A stretch of 64,000 bases of DNA from an uncultured Caulobacteraceae bacterium (GTDB lineage Bacteria; Pseudomonadota; Alphaproteobacteria; Caulobacterales; Caulobacteraceae), in the NCBI GenBank assembly GCA_903872075.1, contig CAIQJF010000082.1, positions 1 to 64,000 of the forward strand, read 5' to 3'. Positions 42,434 to 51,324 of this stretch are shown here, piece by piece. The translations under genes and the position numbers were made by a program. Below the pieces are notes generated by a model that saw only the letters and a list, made by a program, of their open reading frames with translations, did not search any database and had not been told where the DNA came from. How positions within the stretch are numbered: the first letter of the stretch is position 1; every line of letters starts with the position of its first letter.

Positions 42434-44056
42434 TCAGCCGACCGGCGCGGCCTCTCGCAGGCCCGCCAGGTCGCCGGCGTGCTGCGCGCGGCATCGGGCG
42501 ATTTCGTCGGCGGCGCGGTCCGGCGACCAGCCGAGCAGGGGCGCCATGGCGGCGGCCGCAGTGTCGAGGGCGCCCATGCCGGCGTCCGGGTCGAACCAGG
42601 CCCGGGCGCTGCGGCGGGCCCAGTAGTCCTCGAGGGTCAGGGCGCCTTCCTGCAGCACGGCCCGCGCCGCCTCCACGGCCGGGCCGCCGCCGTTCGCGGC
42701 CACCGAACTCGCTTCGCCGCCATAGAGCCCAACCAGCCGGTCGGACGCGACCTCGGTCAGGCCCGCGCTGATCAGGGCGGCCTTCACGGCGGCGGGCGCG
42801 GCGTCGCCGCCGGGTAGGGGTTCGTCCGCCGTGCGGCTGGCCGAAGGTTTGCGGCCGAGTGCGGTTTCCACAAGATCGACCGCCCGTTCGGCCATCTGGC
42901 GATAGGCGGTCAGCTTGCCCCCGGCGATGGAGAGGATGCCGGCGGGACCGGTCCACAGTTCGTCCTTGCGCGAAATGTCCGAGGCCGACTTGCCTTCCTG
43001 GGCCACCAGCGGTCGGACGCCTGACCACAGCGCGACGATGTCGTCGACGCCGAGGCGGGGCGTGCGGAAGCGCCGCGCGGCGGCGGCGAGCAGATAGTCC
43101 ACGTCCTGCGGCGTGATCGGCGGCCAGGCCTGCGGCTCGGGATGGAAGGTGTCGGTGGTGCCGAGATAGGTCACCGCGCCCTTGGGCACGGCGAAGACGC
43201 TGCGCTTGTCGGCGGCGGGCATGATCACGGTGCGGTCCACCGGCAGGCGCGCCTTGGGCACCACCATATGCACGCCCCGCGCCAGGGCCAGGCGGCTGTC
43301 GGCGTCCGGCGCCTCGAGCGCCCGCACCGCATCGACCCAGGGACCGGCGGCGTTGACGATCACCCGCGCCCGCACGCGGGTCCGGCGCGCCTCGCCGCCG
43401 GGCAGGGTGTCGGAAATGTCGAGCCCCACGGCCTTGCCGCCCTCCAGCGCCACGGCATCGACGCGGGCGTAGTTGACCACCCGCGCCCCGGCGGCGGCGG
43501 CGCTGCGCACATTGGCCAGGGTCAGGCGGGCGTCGTCGGTGAGGTACTCGGGATAGACGACAGCCCCGGTCAGGCCCTTGGTCTCGATCGCCGGTTCGCG
43601 GGCCTCGACCTCGGATTTCGACCAGACCTCGTGATGGCGGTCCTTGGGCACGGCGCCGAGCTTCTCGAAGGTCCACAGCCCGGCGCGCAGCTTGGCCTCG
43701 GTCCCGGGATTGCTCACGGGCATGACGAAGGGGGTCAGGCGGGCCAGGTGCGGGGCGATGGCCTCGACGATCTTGCGCTCCGAGGCCGCCTCGCGGACCA
43801 GGGCCAGATCGCCCTGGGCCAGGTAGCGCAGGCCGCCGTGGATCATCTTCGAGGACCGGCTCGACGTGCCCGACGCGAAGTCCCGCGCCTCTACCAGCGC
43901 GACCTTCAGGCCGCGCATGGCCGCGTCGCGCGCGATGCCCGCCCCGGTGATGCCGCCGCCGATGATGGCCAGATCGAAAACCTCCGCGCCCAAGACGTCG
44001 AACAGGGAGTCGCGGTCGCGCAGGTCGAGGTCGGCGGGGGCGGAAGCGTGGGGCAT
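42434..44056 (-). CDS. glpD: Aerobic glycerol-3-phosphate dehydrogenase
   Basis: 540 residues. Membrane-associated flavoprotein that oxidises sn-glycerol 3-phosphate to DHAP with quinone. FAD fold: DLAIIGGGITGAGIARDAAM (residues 28-47) and IHGGLRYLAQGDLALV. FAD/substrate stretch: GTSSRSSKMIHGG. Further: FAVPKGAVTYLGTTDTF and the C-terminal cap. The length and sequence match GlpD. It starts 378 bases before a Gfo/Idh gene on the other strand, with the FGGY kinase near by. Confidence 0.9.
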   Translation of the reverse strand: MPHASAPADLDLRDRDSLFDVLGAEVFDLAIIGGGITGAGIARDAAMRGLKVALVEARDFASGTSSRSSKMIHGGLRYLAQGDLALVREAASERKIVEAIAPHLARLTPFVMPVSNPGTEAKLRAGLWTFEKLGAVPKDRHHEVWSKSEVEAREPAIETKGLTGAVVYPEYLTDDARLTLANVRSAAAAGARVVNYARVDAVALEGGKAVGLDISDTLPGGEARRTRVRARVIVNAAGPWVDAVRALEAPDADSRLALARGVHMVVPKARLPVDRTVIMPAADKRSVFAVPKGAVTYLGTTDTFHPEPQAWPPITPQDVDYLLAAAARRFRTPRLGVDDIVALWSGVRPLVAQEGKSASDISRKDELWTGPAGILSIAGGKLTAYRQMAERAVDLVETALGRKPSASRTADEPLPGGDAAPAAVKAALISAGLTEVASDRLVGLYGGEASSVAANGGGPAVEAARAVLQEGALTLEDYWARRSARAWFDPDAGMGALDTAAAAMAPLLGWSPDRAADEIARCRAQHAGDLAGLREAAPVG

Positions 44057-44119
44057 GGGTCTTGGCGTCTCGGGGGGTGAGGCCCTAGGCTATAGCCCAC
44101 AACCCGGGGGGAGCCAGAC

Positions 44120-45091
44120 ATGACCGCGCCTATTCGCATCGGCCTGCTGGGGGCTTCGAAGATCGCCCGGGGCGCGGTCATCGCGCCGGTGAAGGCCGAC
44201 CCCCGCTTCACCCTGAGCGCCGTCGCCGCGCGCGATCCGGCCAGGGCCCGCGCCTATGCCGACGAGCATGGCATCTTGGGGGTGGCCGCCGGCTACGCCG
44301 AAATGGTCCGCCGCGACGATGTGGACGTGGTCTACAACGCCCTGCCGCCGGCCGGTCATGCCGAGTGGACCATCGCCGCCCTGGAGGCGGGCAAGGACGT
44401 GCTCTGCGAGAAGCCCTTCGCCCGCAACGCCGGCGAGGCCAGGGCCATGGTCGCCGCCGCCGACCGGACGGGGCGCCTGCTGATGGAGGCCTTCCACTAC
44501 CGCTTTCACAACGTCATGCGCCTGGCCGAGAGCCTGACCGGATCCGGCGCGCTCGGCCGCATCGTCCGCGCGGACGGGGAGTTCTCGGTTCCCATTCCGC
44601 GCACGCCGGGCGAACTGCGCTGGAGCGCGGAGCAGGGCGGCGGCGGGCTGATGGACCTTGGCTGCTATCCGCTGCATGCCCTCCGCACCCTGTTGCGCGG
44701 CGAGCCCAAGATCGCCGGCGCCAAGGCGGTGTTCGAGGACGGGGTGGATTCCGATCTCTCGGCCGAACTCACCTTCCCCGGCGGGATTAGCGCCAGCATC
44801 GCCTGCGCCATGACCGGTGAGCGGTTCACGGCCTGGCTGAAGGTTCAGGGCGAGCGCGGAACCCTGGAGATCCAGAACTTCCTCGCCCCGCAGATGGGCT
44901 GCCGTTTCACCACGACGATCGACGGCGAAACCACCACCCACCCCACCGAAGGCCCGGCCACCTATGTGGCCCAGCTGAACCATCTCCACGCCGCCCTGAA
45001 GGAGGGCGCCGACCCGCTGACCGGCGGCGCCGACGCCATCGGCAACATGGCGGCGATCGACGCGATCTATGCGGCGGCGGGCAAGCCGTAG
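44120..45091 (+). CDS. Gfo/Idh/MocA-family oxidoreductase
   Basis: 323 residues. NAD(P) fold: IGLLGASKIARGAV (GxGxxG-like). The family lysine motif is LCEKPFARNAGEARAM, followed by MEAFHYRFHNVM. The C-terminal beta sheet holds RSP-type segments (GGGLMDLGCYPLHALRTLL). These enzymes oxidise sugars, inositols and their derivatives. It is alone between glpD (divergent) and the crotonase gene, whose stop is four bases away. Confidence 0.87.
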   Translation: MTAPIRIGLLGASKIARGAVIAPVKADPRFTLSAVAARDPARARAYADEHGILGVAAGYAEMVRRDDVDVVYNALPPAGHAEWTIAALEAGKDVLCEKPFARNAGEARAMVAAADRTGRLLMEAFHYRFHNVMRLAESLTGSGALGRIVRADGEFSVPIPRTPGELRWSAEQGGGGLMDLGCYPLHALRTLLRGEPKIAGAKAVFEDGVDSDLSAELTFPGGISASIACAMTGERFTAWLKVQGERGTLEIQNFLAPQMGCRFTTTIDGETTTHPTEGPATYVAQLNHLHAALKEGADPLTGGADAIGNMAAIDAIYAAAGKP

Positions 45092-45095
45092 CAGG

Positions 45096-45884
45096 TCAAT
45101 GCCCCACGAACTTCGCGGGCCGGCGTTCAAGGAAGGCGGCGACGCCTTCCTTGTGGTCGGCGGATTTGAAGGCGGCGGACATGGTTTCCACGTGGACGGC
45201 CATGTGTTCGGCGAGGTCGCGCTCCAGGCCGCGCCAGACCAGGGACTTGATGTGGCGGATGGAGAAGGGCGAGGAGTTGAGATAGCGCCGCGCCTCGGTC
45301 AGGGCCGCCTCGGCCAGGGCCTCGGGGGCGACGATCTCGGCGGCGTAGCCGATCGTGTGGGCCTCCTGGGCGCTGAGGAAATCGCCGCTGTAGAGCAGGC
45401 GCAGGGCACGGTGCGGGCCGATGATCCGAGGCAGCAGCCAGCTGCCCGCGCCGGTGTCGGGCACCAGGCCGCGATGGGCGAAGTTCCAGGCGAAGCGGGC
45501 CCGGTCGGTGACGATGCGCACGTCGCACTGGCTGGTGAACTCCGCGCCCATGCCCACGGCCGAGCCGTCGATGGCGCCGATCACCGGCTTGGGGCAGGAG
45601 ACCAGGGGCCACCATTTGCCGGCCTCATGCGCCGCGCCGCGCACGCCGCGGGTCTCCCCCGGAATGGTGGCGAGGTCGGCCAGATCGGTGCCGGCGCAGA
45701 AGCTGCCGCCGGAGCCGGTGACGATCACCACCCGCACCTTGTCGTCCGCCCCCGCCTCGGCGACCTTGTCGATGAAGGCGCCCAGCATGGCGTAGGTCAT
45801 GGCGTTGCGCTTTTCGGCGCGGTCGATGGTGATCGTCGCGATGCCGTCGGAATCGACGTCATATTTGATGTGATGGGCGGTCAT
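45096..45884 (-). CDS. Enoyl-CoA hydratase/isomerase (crotonase family)
   Basis: 262 residues of the crotonase fold. The oxyanion hole uses GSFCAGTDLADL and GSAVGMGAEFTSQ; the acidic residue expected in the second is replaced by the AEFTSQCDVRI segment typical of isomerase-like members. It hydrates or isomerises an enoyl-CoA. The ATG at 45884 gives the normal length; the long frame to 45947 is not needed. It is single, and another crotonase gene lies at 60527-61297. Confidence 0.87.
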   Translation of the reverse strand: MTAHHIKYDVDSDGIATITIDRAEKRNAMTYAMLGAFIDKVAEAGADDKVRVVIVTGSGGSFCAGTDLADLATIPGETRGVRGAAHEAGKWWPLVSCPKPVIGAIDGSAVGMGAEFTSQCDVRIVTDRARFAWNFAHRGLVPDTGAGSWLLPRIIGPHRALRLLYSGDFLSAQEAHTIGYAAEIVAPEALAEAALTEARRYLNSSPFSIRHIKSLVWRGLERDLAEHMAVHVETMSAAFKSADHKEGVAAFLERRPAKFVGH

Positions 45885-45971
45885 GGAAGGTTCCTCCAGG
45901 GCGGTCTGTTTTGCCCAGAGAACGCACCTTTCCCTTGAGACAAACAAGCCCCCTGGGACGTCTGTCGCGGC

Positions 45972-46595
45972 TCATTCCAGGTCGTCGGGGTCCTGGGCGT
46001 CGTTCAGGATCGGCCGCCGGCTCGGGGTGGAGAAGTCCGAGCACAGCGGCCGGAAGAAGGGCGGATTGGGCGCCCAGCCCTCGCCGGTCCAGCGGCTCCA
46101 GTCGGGACGCAGCTGAAGATCGGCGCATAGACGCTCGACGACGGCGCGGACCGGCAGGCCGTCGATATTGTCGTAGGCCTCGTCGCACAGCAGACGCTCT
46201 TCGAGGGCGTCGGTGAGGGTGTCGTGATCCTCGGGATCGGGAATCTCGCGGTCGATCACGTCGCGCACCAGTTCGCGCGCGCGGGCCTTGGGGCCGGACT
46301 TCAGCGGCGCGTAGGGATCGTTGTCGGCCGCCTCGCGGCGGCGCTCGGCCTCGGCGACTTGGCCGGCCAGCCGGGCGGCCAAGGCGTCGTCGAGCTTCGC
46401 TTCCAGGGTGATGGTCAGGCGCACCGCGCGGGAGATTTTGCCGAACGCCTCGGCCGACTCCGCCGAGGCGTCTTGCGTCACCGCCTCGGCCATCGCCAGG
46501 CCCATGTCGGACAGGCGCTGCAGCTTCGCCAGGCGAAGCTCGGCCCGGGCGGCGGCGGGGTCGGCAACGTCGGGGGCGGGTTGTGGCGCGGACAT
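45972..46595 (-). CDS. Hypothetical protein with a leaderless promoter
   Basis: 207 residues, mostly helical, charged. No motif that I know. Notable segments: AEAVTQDASAESAEAFGKI (about 35-53), EAERRREAADNDPYAPLKSG, RELVRDVIDREIPDPEDHD and an aromatic end GWAPNPPFFRPLCSDFSTP, then DAQDPDDLE. The ATG at 46595 lies only seven bases after a -10 box, so the message has nearly no leader. The promoter shares a near-identical 14-base word with that of the terminase pair 5 kb away. It may belong to the same accessory block. The gene is alone. Confidence 0.65.
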   Translation of the reverse strand: MSAPQPAPDVADPAAARAELRLAKLQRLSDMGLAMAEAVTQDASAESAEAFGKISRAVRLTITLEAKLDDALAARLAGQVAEAERRREAADNDPYAPLKSGPKARARELVRDVIDREIPDPEDHDTLTDALEERLLCDEAYDNIDGLPVRAVVERLCADLQLRPDWSRWTGEGWAPNPPFFRPLCSDFSTPSRRPILNDAQDPDDLE

Positions 46596-46602
46596 GGAGT
46601 GG

Positions 46603-46631
46603 AGTCTAGAAGATTGCAAAATGCAAGTCAA
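46603..46631 (-). promoter_or_regulatory. Promoter with palindrome for the 207-residue gene
   Basis: On the minus strand, TTGACT (46626-46631) and TAGACT (46603-46608) are separated by exactly 17 bases. The spacer and -35 edge hold TTGCAAAATGCAA (46614-46626, plus strand), a palindrome TTGCA-AAA-TGCAA suited to a repressor. The start codon lies seven bases beyond the -10 box, at the expected transcription start. Confidence 0.75.
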
Positions 46632-46693
46632 GACGTCGGCGGCGGCTACCCCCTCGCGCGCCGCCACGTCCCCCTTGGGTCAGGCCGCGGCGG

Positions 46694-47230
46694 TCAGGCC
46701 TTCGTCCGCCGAAGGTAGTCCAGCACGACGTCGGGGTTGGTGACCGTATAGGGATCGTCGTCGAGACCCGCGTCGTTGATCCCGGGCTCTTCGTACCATT
46801 GCTCGATCACGCCGTTGTCGACGACCATGACATAGCGCCAGCTGCGATAGCCGAAACCGAGGTGGTCCTTGTCGACCAGCATGCCCATGCGGCGGGTGAA
46901 GCGGCCGGAGCCGTCGGGCAGGAACTTCACCTTCGAGACGCCCAGGTGGCGGGCCCACTGGTGGATCACGAAGGCGTCGTTGACGGTGAGGCAGATCACC
47001 TCGTCGACGCCGGCCGCCTTGATCTCGTCGTACAGGCGTTCAAAGGCCGGGCACTGCTCGTTCGAGCAGGTGGGCGTGAAGGCCCCCGGCAGGGAGAAGA
47101 CGACGACCCGCTTGCCCGCGAACACCTCGGAGGTGGTCACATCCTGCCAGCGGTAGGGGTTCTCGCCGCCGATCGACTCATCGCGCACCCGCGTCTTGAA
47201 GGTGATGTCCGGAAGACTGCGTCCTTGCAT
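46694..47230 (-). CDS. Peroxiredoxin (Prx5/AhpE-type)
   Basis: 178 residues of the thioredoxin fold. The peroxidatic cysteine is in VFSLPGAFTPTCSNEQCPAF (Cys of PTC), about residue 60, and the second Cys in NEQCP is also conserved. It reduces H2O2 and alkyl peroxides with a glutathione/thioredoxin-type donor. The ATG at 47230 is chosen for the usual N-terminus (MQGRSLPDITFKTRV). The 279-base gap upstream is less GC-rich and may hold a promoter with a repeated GATAG element (47312, 47330). Confidence 0.9.
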   Translation of the reverse strand: MQGRSLPDITFKTRVRDESIGGENPYRWQDVTTSEVFAGKRVVVFSLPGAFTPTCSNEQCPAFERLYDEIKAAGVDEVICLTVNDAFVIHQWARHLGVSKVKFLPDGSGRFTRRMGMLVDKDHLGFGYRSWRYVMVVDNGVIEQWYEEPGINDAGLDDDPYTVTNPDVVLDYLRRTKA

Positions 47231-47509
47231 GTTCTAGTTCCCTGTTGCCGCCGCGCGGTGGCGCGCGGGTTCGTCCCTGGGTATGGGCGCGGCGGCGGTG
47301 AGGGTCCAATCGATAGTTCCGCTTGGTTTGATAGAAAAATCCAATTTAGAGCCCGGCGGGCGAGGACCGCGACCGCTCTGTGCCACTTCGCGGAAAATTG
47401 GGGCGGCGTACGCTCTTTCGGGACGCATGTTGCGACGCCCTGAAACGTCGTATGATGCCCATCTCCGCCGCCTTGTCTGGATGACGAGGGGCGCACCCGA
47501 GGGGACACC

Positions 47510-47827
47510 ATGGCGCCCGCCGACGATCCCGTGCTGACCCGGTTCCGCGCCGCGCTGGAGCGGGCCTATGGTCGCGATCTGGAGCGGGCGGTGTTATATG
47601 GTTCCCGCGCGCGCGGCGAGGCCGGCCGGGAGTCGGACTACGACGTAGCGGTGTTCCTCAAAGGCGTCGGCGGTTTCGGGCGGCAGGCCCAGACCCTCGC
47701 CGACATCGAAACCGAAATCCTGCTCGAGACAGGCGCCGTGATCAACGCCCTGCCGCTGAAAGCGGGATCGCATCGCGCCCGCACCGGCCTCATGGGCGAG
47801 ATCAGGCGCGACGGCCGAGACCTGTGA
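47510..47827 (+). CDS. MNT-type nucleotidyltransferase (antitoxin)
   Basis: 105 residues of the minimal nucleotidyltransferase fold. The signature is LYGSRARGEAGRESDYDVAVF, with GSRARG and two aspartates (DYDVAV) for metals. MNT proteins act as antitoxins, AMPylating or otherwise neutralising the HEPN partner encoded just after. The ATG at 47510 is preceded by GAGGGG. The next gene starts within the stop (GTGA). The upstream DNA is intergenic. Confidence 0.83.
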   Translation: MAPADDPVLTRFRAALERAYGRDLERAVLYGSRARGEAGRESDYDVAVFLKGVGGFGRQAQTLADIETEILLETGAVINALPLKAGSHRARTGLMGEIRRDGRDL

Positions 47828-48213
47828 CCCCCGAGGCGCGAGACTATCTCGACAAGGCCCTTGAGGATCTCGATGAGGCGCGCAAAATCCTCGCTATTCA
47901 CCTGTCGAAGGCAGCGGCGCGCTCAGCCTACTATGCCGCCTTTCACGCCGCCGAGGCGTTGATCGTCGAACGTTCGGGCAGGATCGCAAAAACGCACTCC
48001 GGTGTCCGAACGATGCTCGCCGACATTCTGGCGAACGCGACATCGGACCAGAGAGCGCTGCTCAGCTTCCTGGCGCGGGCCTACAAGTTCAAGGAGATCG
48101 GCGACTATGGCGTCGGCGAGGGCGCGGTCGTCACGGAAGCGGAAGCCACGGAAGTGGTGGAGGGCGCCGGTCGGTTCATTGCGCTGGTCACGTCTCTGCT
48201 GGGCAAGGCGTAG
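47824..48213 (+). CDS. HEPN-domain protein (toxin partner)
   Basis: 129 residues of the HEPN/UPF0332 helical bundle. Markers: ARSAYYAAFHAAEALIVE (about 32-49) and RIAKTHSGVRTMLADI. The HEPN RNase motif R-x4-6-H is not clearly present: the only nearby pair is R33 and H41 (seven residues between), so the RNase role is not assured. The GTG start overlaps the MNT stop (GTGA). Together they form the MNT-HEPN toxin-antitoxin type. Confidence 0.8.
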   Translation: MTPEARDYLDKALEDLDEARKILAIHLSKAAARSAYYAAFHAAEALIVERSGRIAKTHSGVRTMLADILANATSDQRALLSFLARAYKFKEIGDYGVGEGAVVTEAEATEVVEGAGRFIALVTSLLGKA

Positions 48214-48239
48214 CCGGTCGCCCGCATGTGGGCGCTGCC

Positions 48240-48377
48240 GTGAACGCACCCGACCGGCACGGCGATTTCGGACGCGATCCCGTTGAGAGCCCGGTCGAGG
48301 AGACGCTCACGGCGCGGATGTTGCCGGACCTGATCGACACGAAGTCTGAAGCCTTCGGTGAAGCCTTGGGGCAATAA
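48240..48377 (+). CDS. Possible small ORF
   Basis: A 45-codon GTG frame ending TAA, with an acidic, helix-prone product (EETLTARMLPDLIDTKSEAF). Codon use resembles real genes and it sits between the HEPN and peptidase genes, 28 bases before the latter's start. No ribosome binding site is seen. It may be a remnant or a chance frame. Confidence 0.2.
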   Translation: MNAPDRHGDFGRDPVESPVEETLTARMLPDLIDTKSEAFGEALGQ

Positions 48378-48405
48378 TCGCGGCCGGGTGCAGGGAGGAA
48401 CAGGC

Positions 48406-50664
48406 ATGGGCAGGCTCGGGGCGCTGATCGGCTGCGTGGTGGCGGGGTTTCTGCTGTTCTATGCGGGCTCCCGCACGCCCGATCCGAAGCCGGCTTCCGC
48501 GCCGGCCGGCCAGTTCGCGGCCGGCCGGGCCCTGGCCGACATCGCCGTCATGGCGCGGGTTCCGCATCCGATCGGCTCGGCCGCCAACCAGAGGGTGCGC
48601 GACTATCTGATCGGCCGGATGACCGCCCTGGGTCTGGCCCCGCGCGTCCAGCGCGGCGAGGGGGACATGCGGCGCACGTTCGGCAAGACCACCTTGATCA
48701 GCGGCGGCGATGTGGAGAACGTGATCGGCGTGCTGCCGGGACGCGACCGCCGTCTGCCCGCCCTCACCCTGATGGCCCACTATGACAGCGTGCCCGGCTC
48801 GCCGGGCGCGGCCGACGATGTGACCGGCGTCGCCGCGATCCTGGAGATCGTCCGTGTCATCAAGGCCGCGGGGACGCCGGCGCGCGATGTGATGGTGCTG
48901 TTCACCGACGGCGAAGAACGCGGCCTGCTGGGCGCCACCGCCTTCTTCCGCGACGATCCGGCGGCCGACGGCGTCGGCTTCCTGATGAACCTGGAGGCGC
49001 GCGGCGGCGGCGGCCGGGCGACGATGTTCGAGACCGGCGATAACAACGGCGGGGCGGTCGAGCTCTATCGCCGCACCGCGGTCCGGCCGTCGGCCAACTC
49101 CCTGACCGTGTTCGTCTACAAGCACCTGCCCAACGACACCGATTTCACCGTGGCCAAGGCCCGGGGGATCGCCGGCCTGAACTACGCCTTCATCGGCCGG
49201 CAGTTCGACTATCATTCGCCGAGCTCCACGGCCGCGGCGCTGGACCCGGGCTCAGTACAGCACATCGGCGATGAGGTGCTGGGGACGGCGCGGGCTCTGG
49301 CGTTCTCGGCGACCTTGCCGGCCCGGACGCCGGACAAGGTCTATGGCCCCATCGCCGGCGACCTTCTCCTGGCCTATCCGGCCTGGGGCGGCTGGGTGCT
49401 GCTGGCGGCGATCGCCGGGCTGATCGGCGTGGCGGTCAGGCGCGGCGGGCCCGGCGCCCTGGGCTCCTGGCGCGATGTCGCGGGGGGAATCGTCGCCGGA
49501 CCGCTGCTGCTGGCCGGCGCCGCCGCGGCCCTCTATCTGACGCGGCAGGCCACCGGCTATGGCTTCGGCTGGATGGAGGGCCGGCCGCTGCTGGCGCGGT
49601 TCGCGACCTATGAGGCGGCCATGGCGCTTACGGGCCTGGGCGCTCTGATGCTGATCGCCGCGGTTCTTGGGCGCTGGGTGCGTTTCCTCGGCGGCTGGAT
49701 CGGGCTGTTGGCGACCGGCCTTGTCGCCGCCCTGGCGCTACAGCTGTGGGCGCCGACCATCGCCATGACGATCGCCTGGCCCCTGGCGGCCGGCGCCGCC
49801 TGCGCGGCGCTGATCGGGCCTGACCCGGATCGCCGACGGCTGGGCTGGGGCGCGGCCCTGCTCGTCATCGCCCTGACCCTGGCCTGGCTGGGGACCCTGT
49901 TTCACTTCCTGCTGCAGGGGCTCGACGTACCGACGCTGCCGGCCCTGATCGTCTGGCTGGCGGCGTTCTGCCTCTGGCCCCTAGTGTGGACGGCGCGCGA
50001 GCGCGGACTCGGCGTCGCCTTGGCGCCGGCCGGCGTTCTGCTGGCGTCGGGGCTGGCGATCGCGCTTGGGCTGAACGTCACCGGTCCCTATTCGCCGCGC
50101 CATCCGCGGGCGGCCTCGCTGCTCTATGTCGTGGACCAGACCGACGGCCGCGCCTGGCGGGTGAGCGCGCGGGCGCCCGCGCCCTGGACCCGCGCCGTCC
50201 TGTCCGCCGACGGCGGCGCAATCGTCCGCCGCAGCCTGCCCTGGTTCGACGATCAGGTCTGGGCGGCCCCGGCGAACAGCGTGGCCGCTCCGGCCCCGGA
50301 GATCTCGGTCGCTCGAAACCCGGACGGAACCGTCTCCCTGCGCGGCCAGGCGCCGGCCGACGTCGAACTGGGCCTGCAGGTCAGCCTCGACACGGCCATC
50401 AGCGGGGTCACCCTGAACGGCCGGCCGATGCCCTACGCCGCCCCGCCCGGTTCGCCGATCCGGATCAGCTGGGCGGCGGCGCCCGAGGGGTTCGTGCTGA
50501 CCTTCCGGCCCGCCGGCCCGGGCACGATCACCGGGTCCTACGCCGCCTACCGTCCCGGGTGGCCCGCCGCGGCGCAACCCTTGCCGCCGCTGCCCCCGAA
50601 GCTGATGGGCTGGGACATGTTCGGGTCCACGGTGGCTGTCGGGCGGGTCAACGGGCGCTGGTGA
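48406..50664 (+). CDS. Membrane M28-family zinc aminopeptidase
   Basis: 752 residues. After one N-terminal membrane segment (LIGCVVAGFLLFYAG) comes a periplasmic M28 peptidase domain with zinc ligands His and Asp in LMAHYDSVPG and GAADDVTG, the catalytic EE pair in FTDGEERGLLGA, Asp in NDTDFTVAK and His in DYHSPSSTA. The second half holds seven to nine membrane helices and a beta-rich C-terminal domain. It resembles Fxna-type peptidases. The ATG follows GGAGGAA. Its 3' end overlaps the convergent hicB gene by 17 bases. Confidence 0.88.
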   Translation: MGRLGALIGCVVAGFLLFYAGSRTPDPKPASAPAGQFAAGRALADIAVMARVPHPIGSAANQRVRDYLIGRMTALGLAPRVQRGEGDMRRTFGKTTLISGGDVENVIGVLPGRDRRLPALTLMAHYDSVPGSPGAADDVTGVAAILEIVRVIKAAGTPARDVMVLFTDGEERGLLGATAFFRDDPAADGVGFLMNLEARGGGGRATMFETGDNNGGAVELYRRTAVRPSANSLTVFVYKHLPNDTDFTVAKARGIAGLNYAFIGRQFDYHSPSSTAAALDPGSVQHIGDEVLGTARALAFSATLPARTPDKVYGPIAGDLLLAYPAWGGWVLLAAIAGLIGVAVRRGGPGALGSWRDVAGGIVAGPLLLAGAAAALYLTRQATGYGFGWMEGRPLLARFATYEAAMALTGLGALMLIAAVLGRWVRFLGGWIGLLATGLVAALALQLWAPTIAMTIAWPLAAGAACAALIGPDPDRRRLGWGAALLVIALTLAWLGTLFHFLLQGLDVPTLPALIVWLAAFCLWPLVWTARERGLGVALAPAGVLLASGLAIALGLNVTGPYSPRHPRAASLLYVVDQTDGRAWRVSARAPAPWTRAVLSADGGAIVRRSLPWFDDQVWAAPANSVAAPAPEISVARNPDGTVSLRGQAPADVELGLQVSLDTAISGVTLNGRPMPYAAPPGSPIRISWAAAPEGFVLTFRPAGPGTITGSYAAYRPGWPAAAQPLPPLPPKLMGWDMFGSTVAVGRVNGRW

Positions 50665-51013
50665 CCGGCGCGAGGCCGCCGCCCCCGGCAGCGTCCCGGA
50701 TCGCGCCGACGATCCATTCGTTCAGACTTTTGCCCGCCGCCGCGGCGGCCGTGACGGCCGCGGCATGGTCGCTGGGATCGAGGCGGACGTTGAACTTGCC
50801 GGAAAACCTGCGGCGCGGTTCGATACCCTTTTCCCGGCACATTTCCAGATAGACAGCCAAGGACCTGTGGCCTTCCGCGATCAGATCGCGGACGCTTTCC
50901 GCATAGAAATCCGCGCCGCCGGTCAAGCCGACGAACTCGCCACGCAGCATCTGAATCTCCGGATCGAAGGCGATGACCGCCCGCTCACCAGCGATCTCGA
51001 TCACGTTGTTCAT
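50648..51013 (-). CDS. hicB: HicB-family antitoxin
   Basis: 121 residues. The N-terminal HicB fold has IEIAGERAVIAFDPEIQMLR, EFVGLTGGADFYAESV and FSGKFNVRLDPSDHAAAVTA, where the last is a ribbon-helix-helix-like DNA-binding segment. HicB binds HicA and represses the operon. The ATG lies within the hicA stop (ATGA), so hicA is first and hicB second, as is usual. The gene's end overlaps the convergent peptidase. Confidence 0.83.
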   Translation of the reverse strand: MNNVIEIAGERAVIAFDPEIQMLRGEFVGLTGGADFYAESVRDLIAEGHRSLAVYLEMCREKGIEPRRRFSGKFNVRLDPSDHAAAVTAAAAAGKSLNEWIVGAIRDAAGGGGLAPVTSAR

Positions 51014-51279
51014 GGTTTTACTCCGTGTTCGTTCAGCCATTTGCGAAGGCCGGCCACCGCGCCCTTATCCGTATCCGGCGAAGGATGAGGTCGATGAAAG
51101 ACACGCACCTCGCCAAACAGAAAGACGCCGATCCGCGACCCTTCACGTTCGCTGATCTCCGCTCCAAGGGCCGCGAACAGCGCCTCGATGTCCGCCCAGC
51201 GGATCGACCCGCTGACCGGATGGGTGAAGATCGCTTCCAGCGTGGCTCTATGACGCTTCTTCAGTGGAGATGGTATCAT
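51010..51279 (-). CDS. hicA: HicA-family mRNA interferase toxin
   Basis: 89 residues of the HicA dsRBD-like fold. RHRATLEAIFTHPVSGSI leads, then EREGSRIGVFLFGEVRVFHR and a helix end (GLRKWLNEHG). In classic HicA the catalytic histidine stands in GSHHxF; here that place reads GSRIGV, with His only in the following strand (FHRPHP). The toxin may still act through those. Pairs with hicB in a four-base overlap. A relative without partner lies at 5137-5403. Confidence 0.83.
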   Translation of the reverse strand: MIPSPLKKRHRATLEAIFTHPVSGSIRWADIEALFAALGAEISEREGSRIGVFLFGEVRVFHRPHPSPDTDKGAVAGLRKWLNEHGVKP

Positions 51280-51324
51280 TTAGCAGTACCGTTTTCAAAT
51301 TGAATGTGGCGCTCAAAACCGCGA

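Noticed and set aside
42360-43676. 438-codon minus-strand frame within glpD
   Set aside because: Arg/Gly-rich shadow frame of the well-recognised GlpD product.
47312-47334. Repeated GATAG as an OxyR/LysR site before the peroxiredoxin gene
   Set aside because: The two copies are 18 bases apart and do not fit the ATAG-N7-CTAT pattern of OxyR; kept only as a remark.
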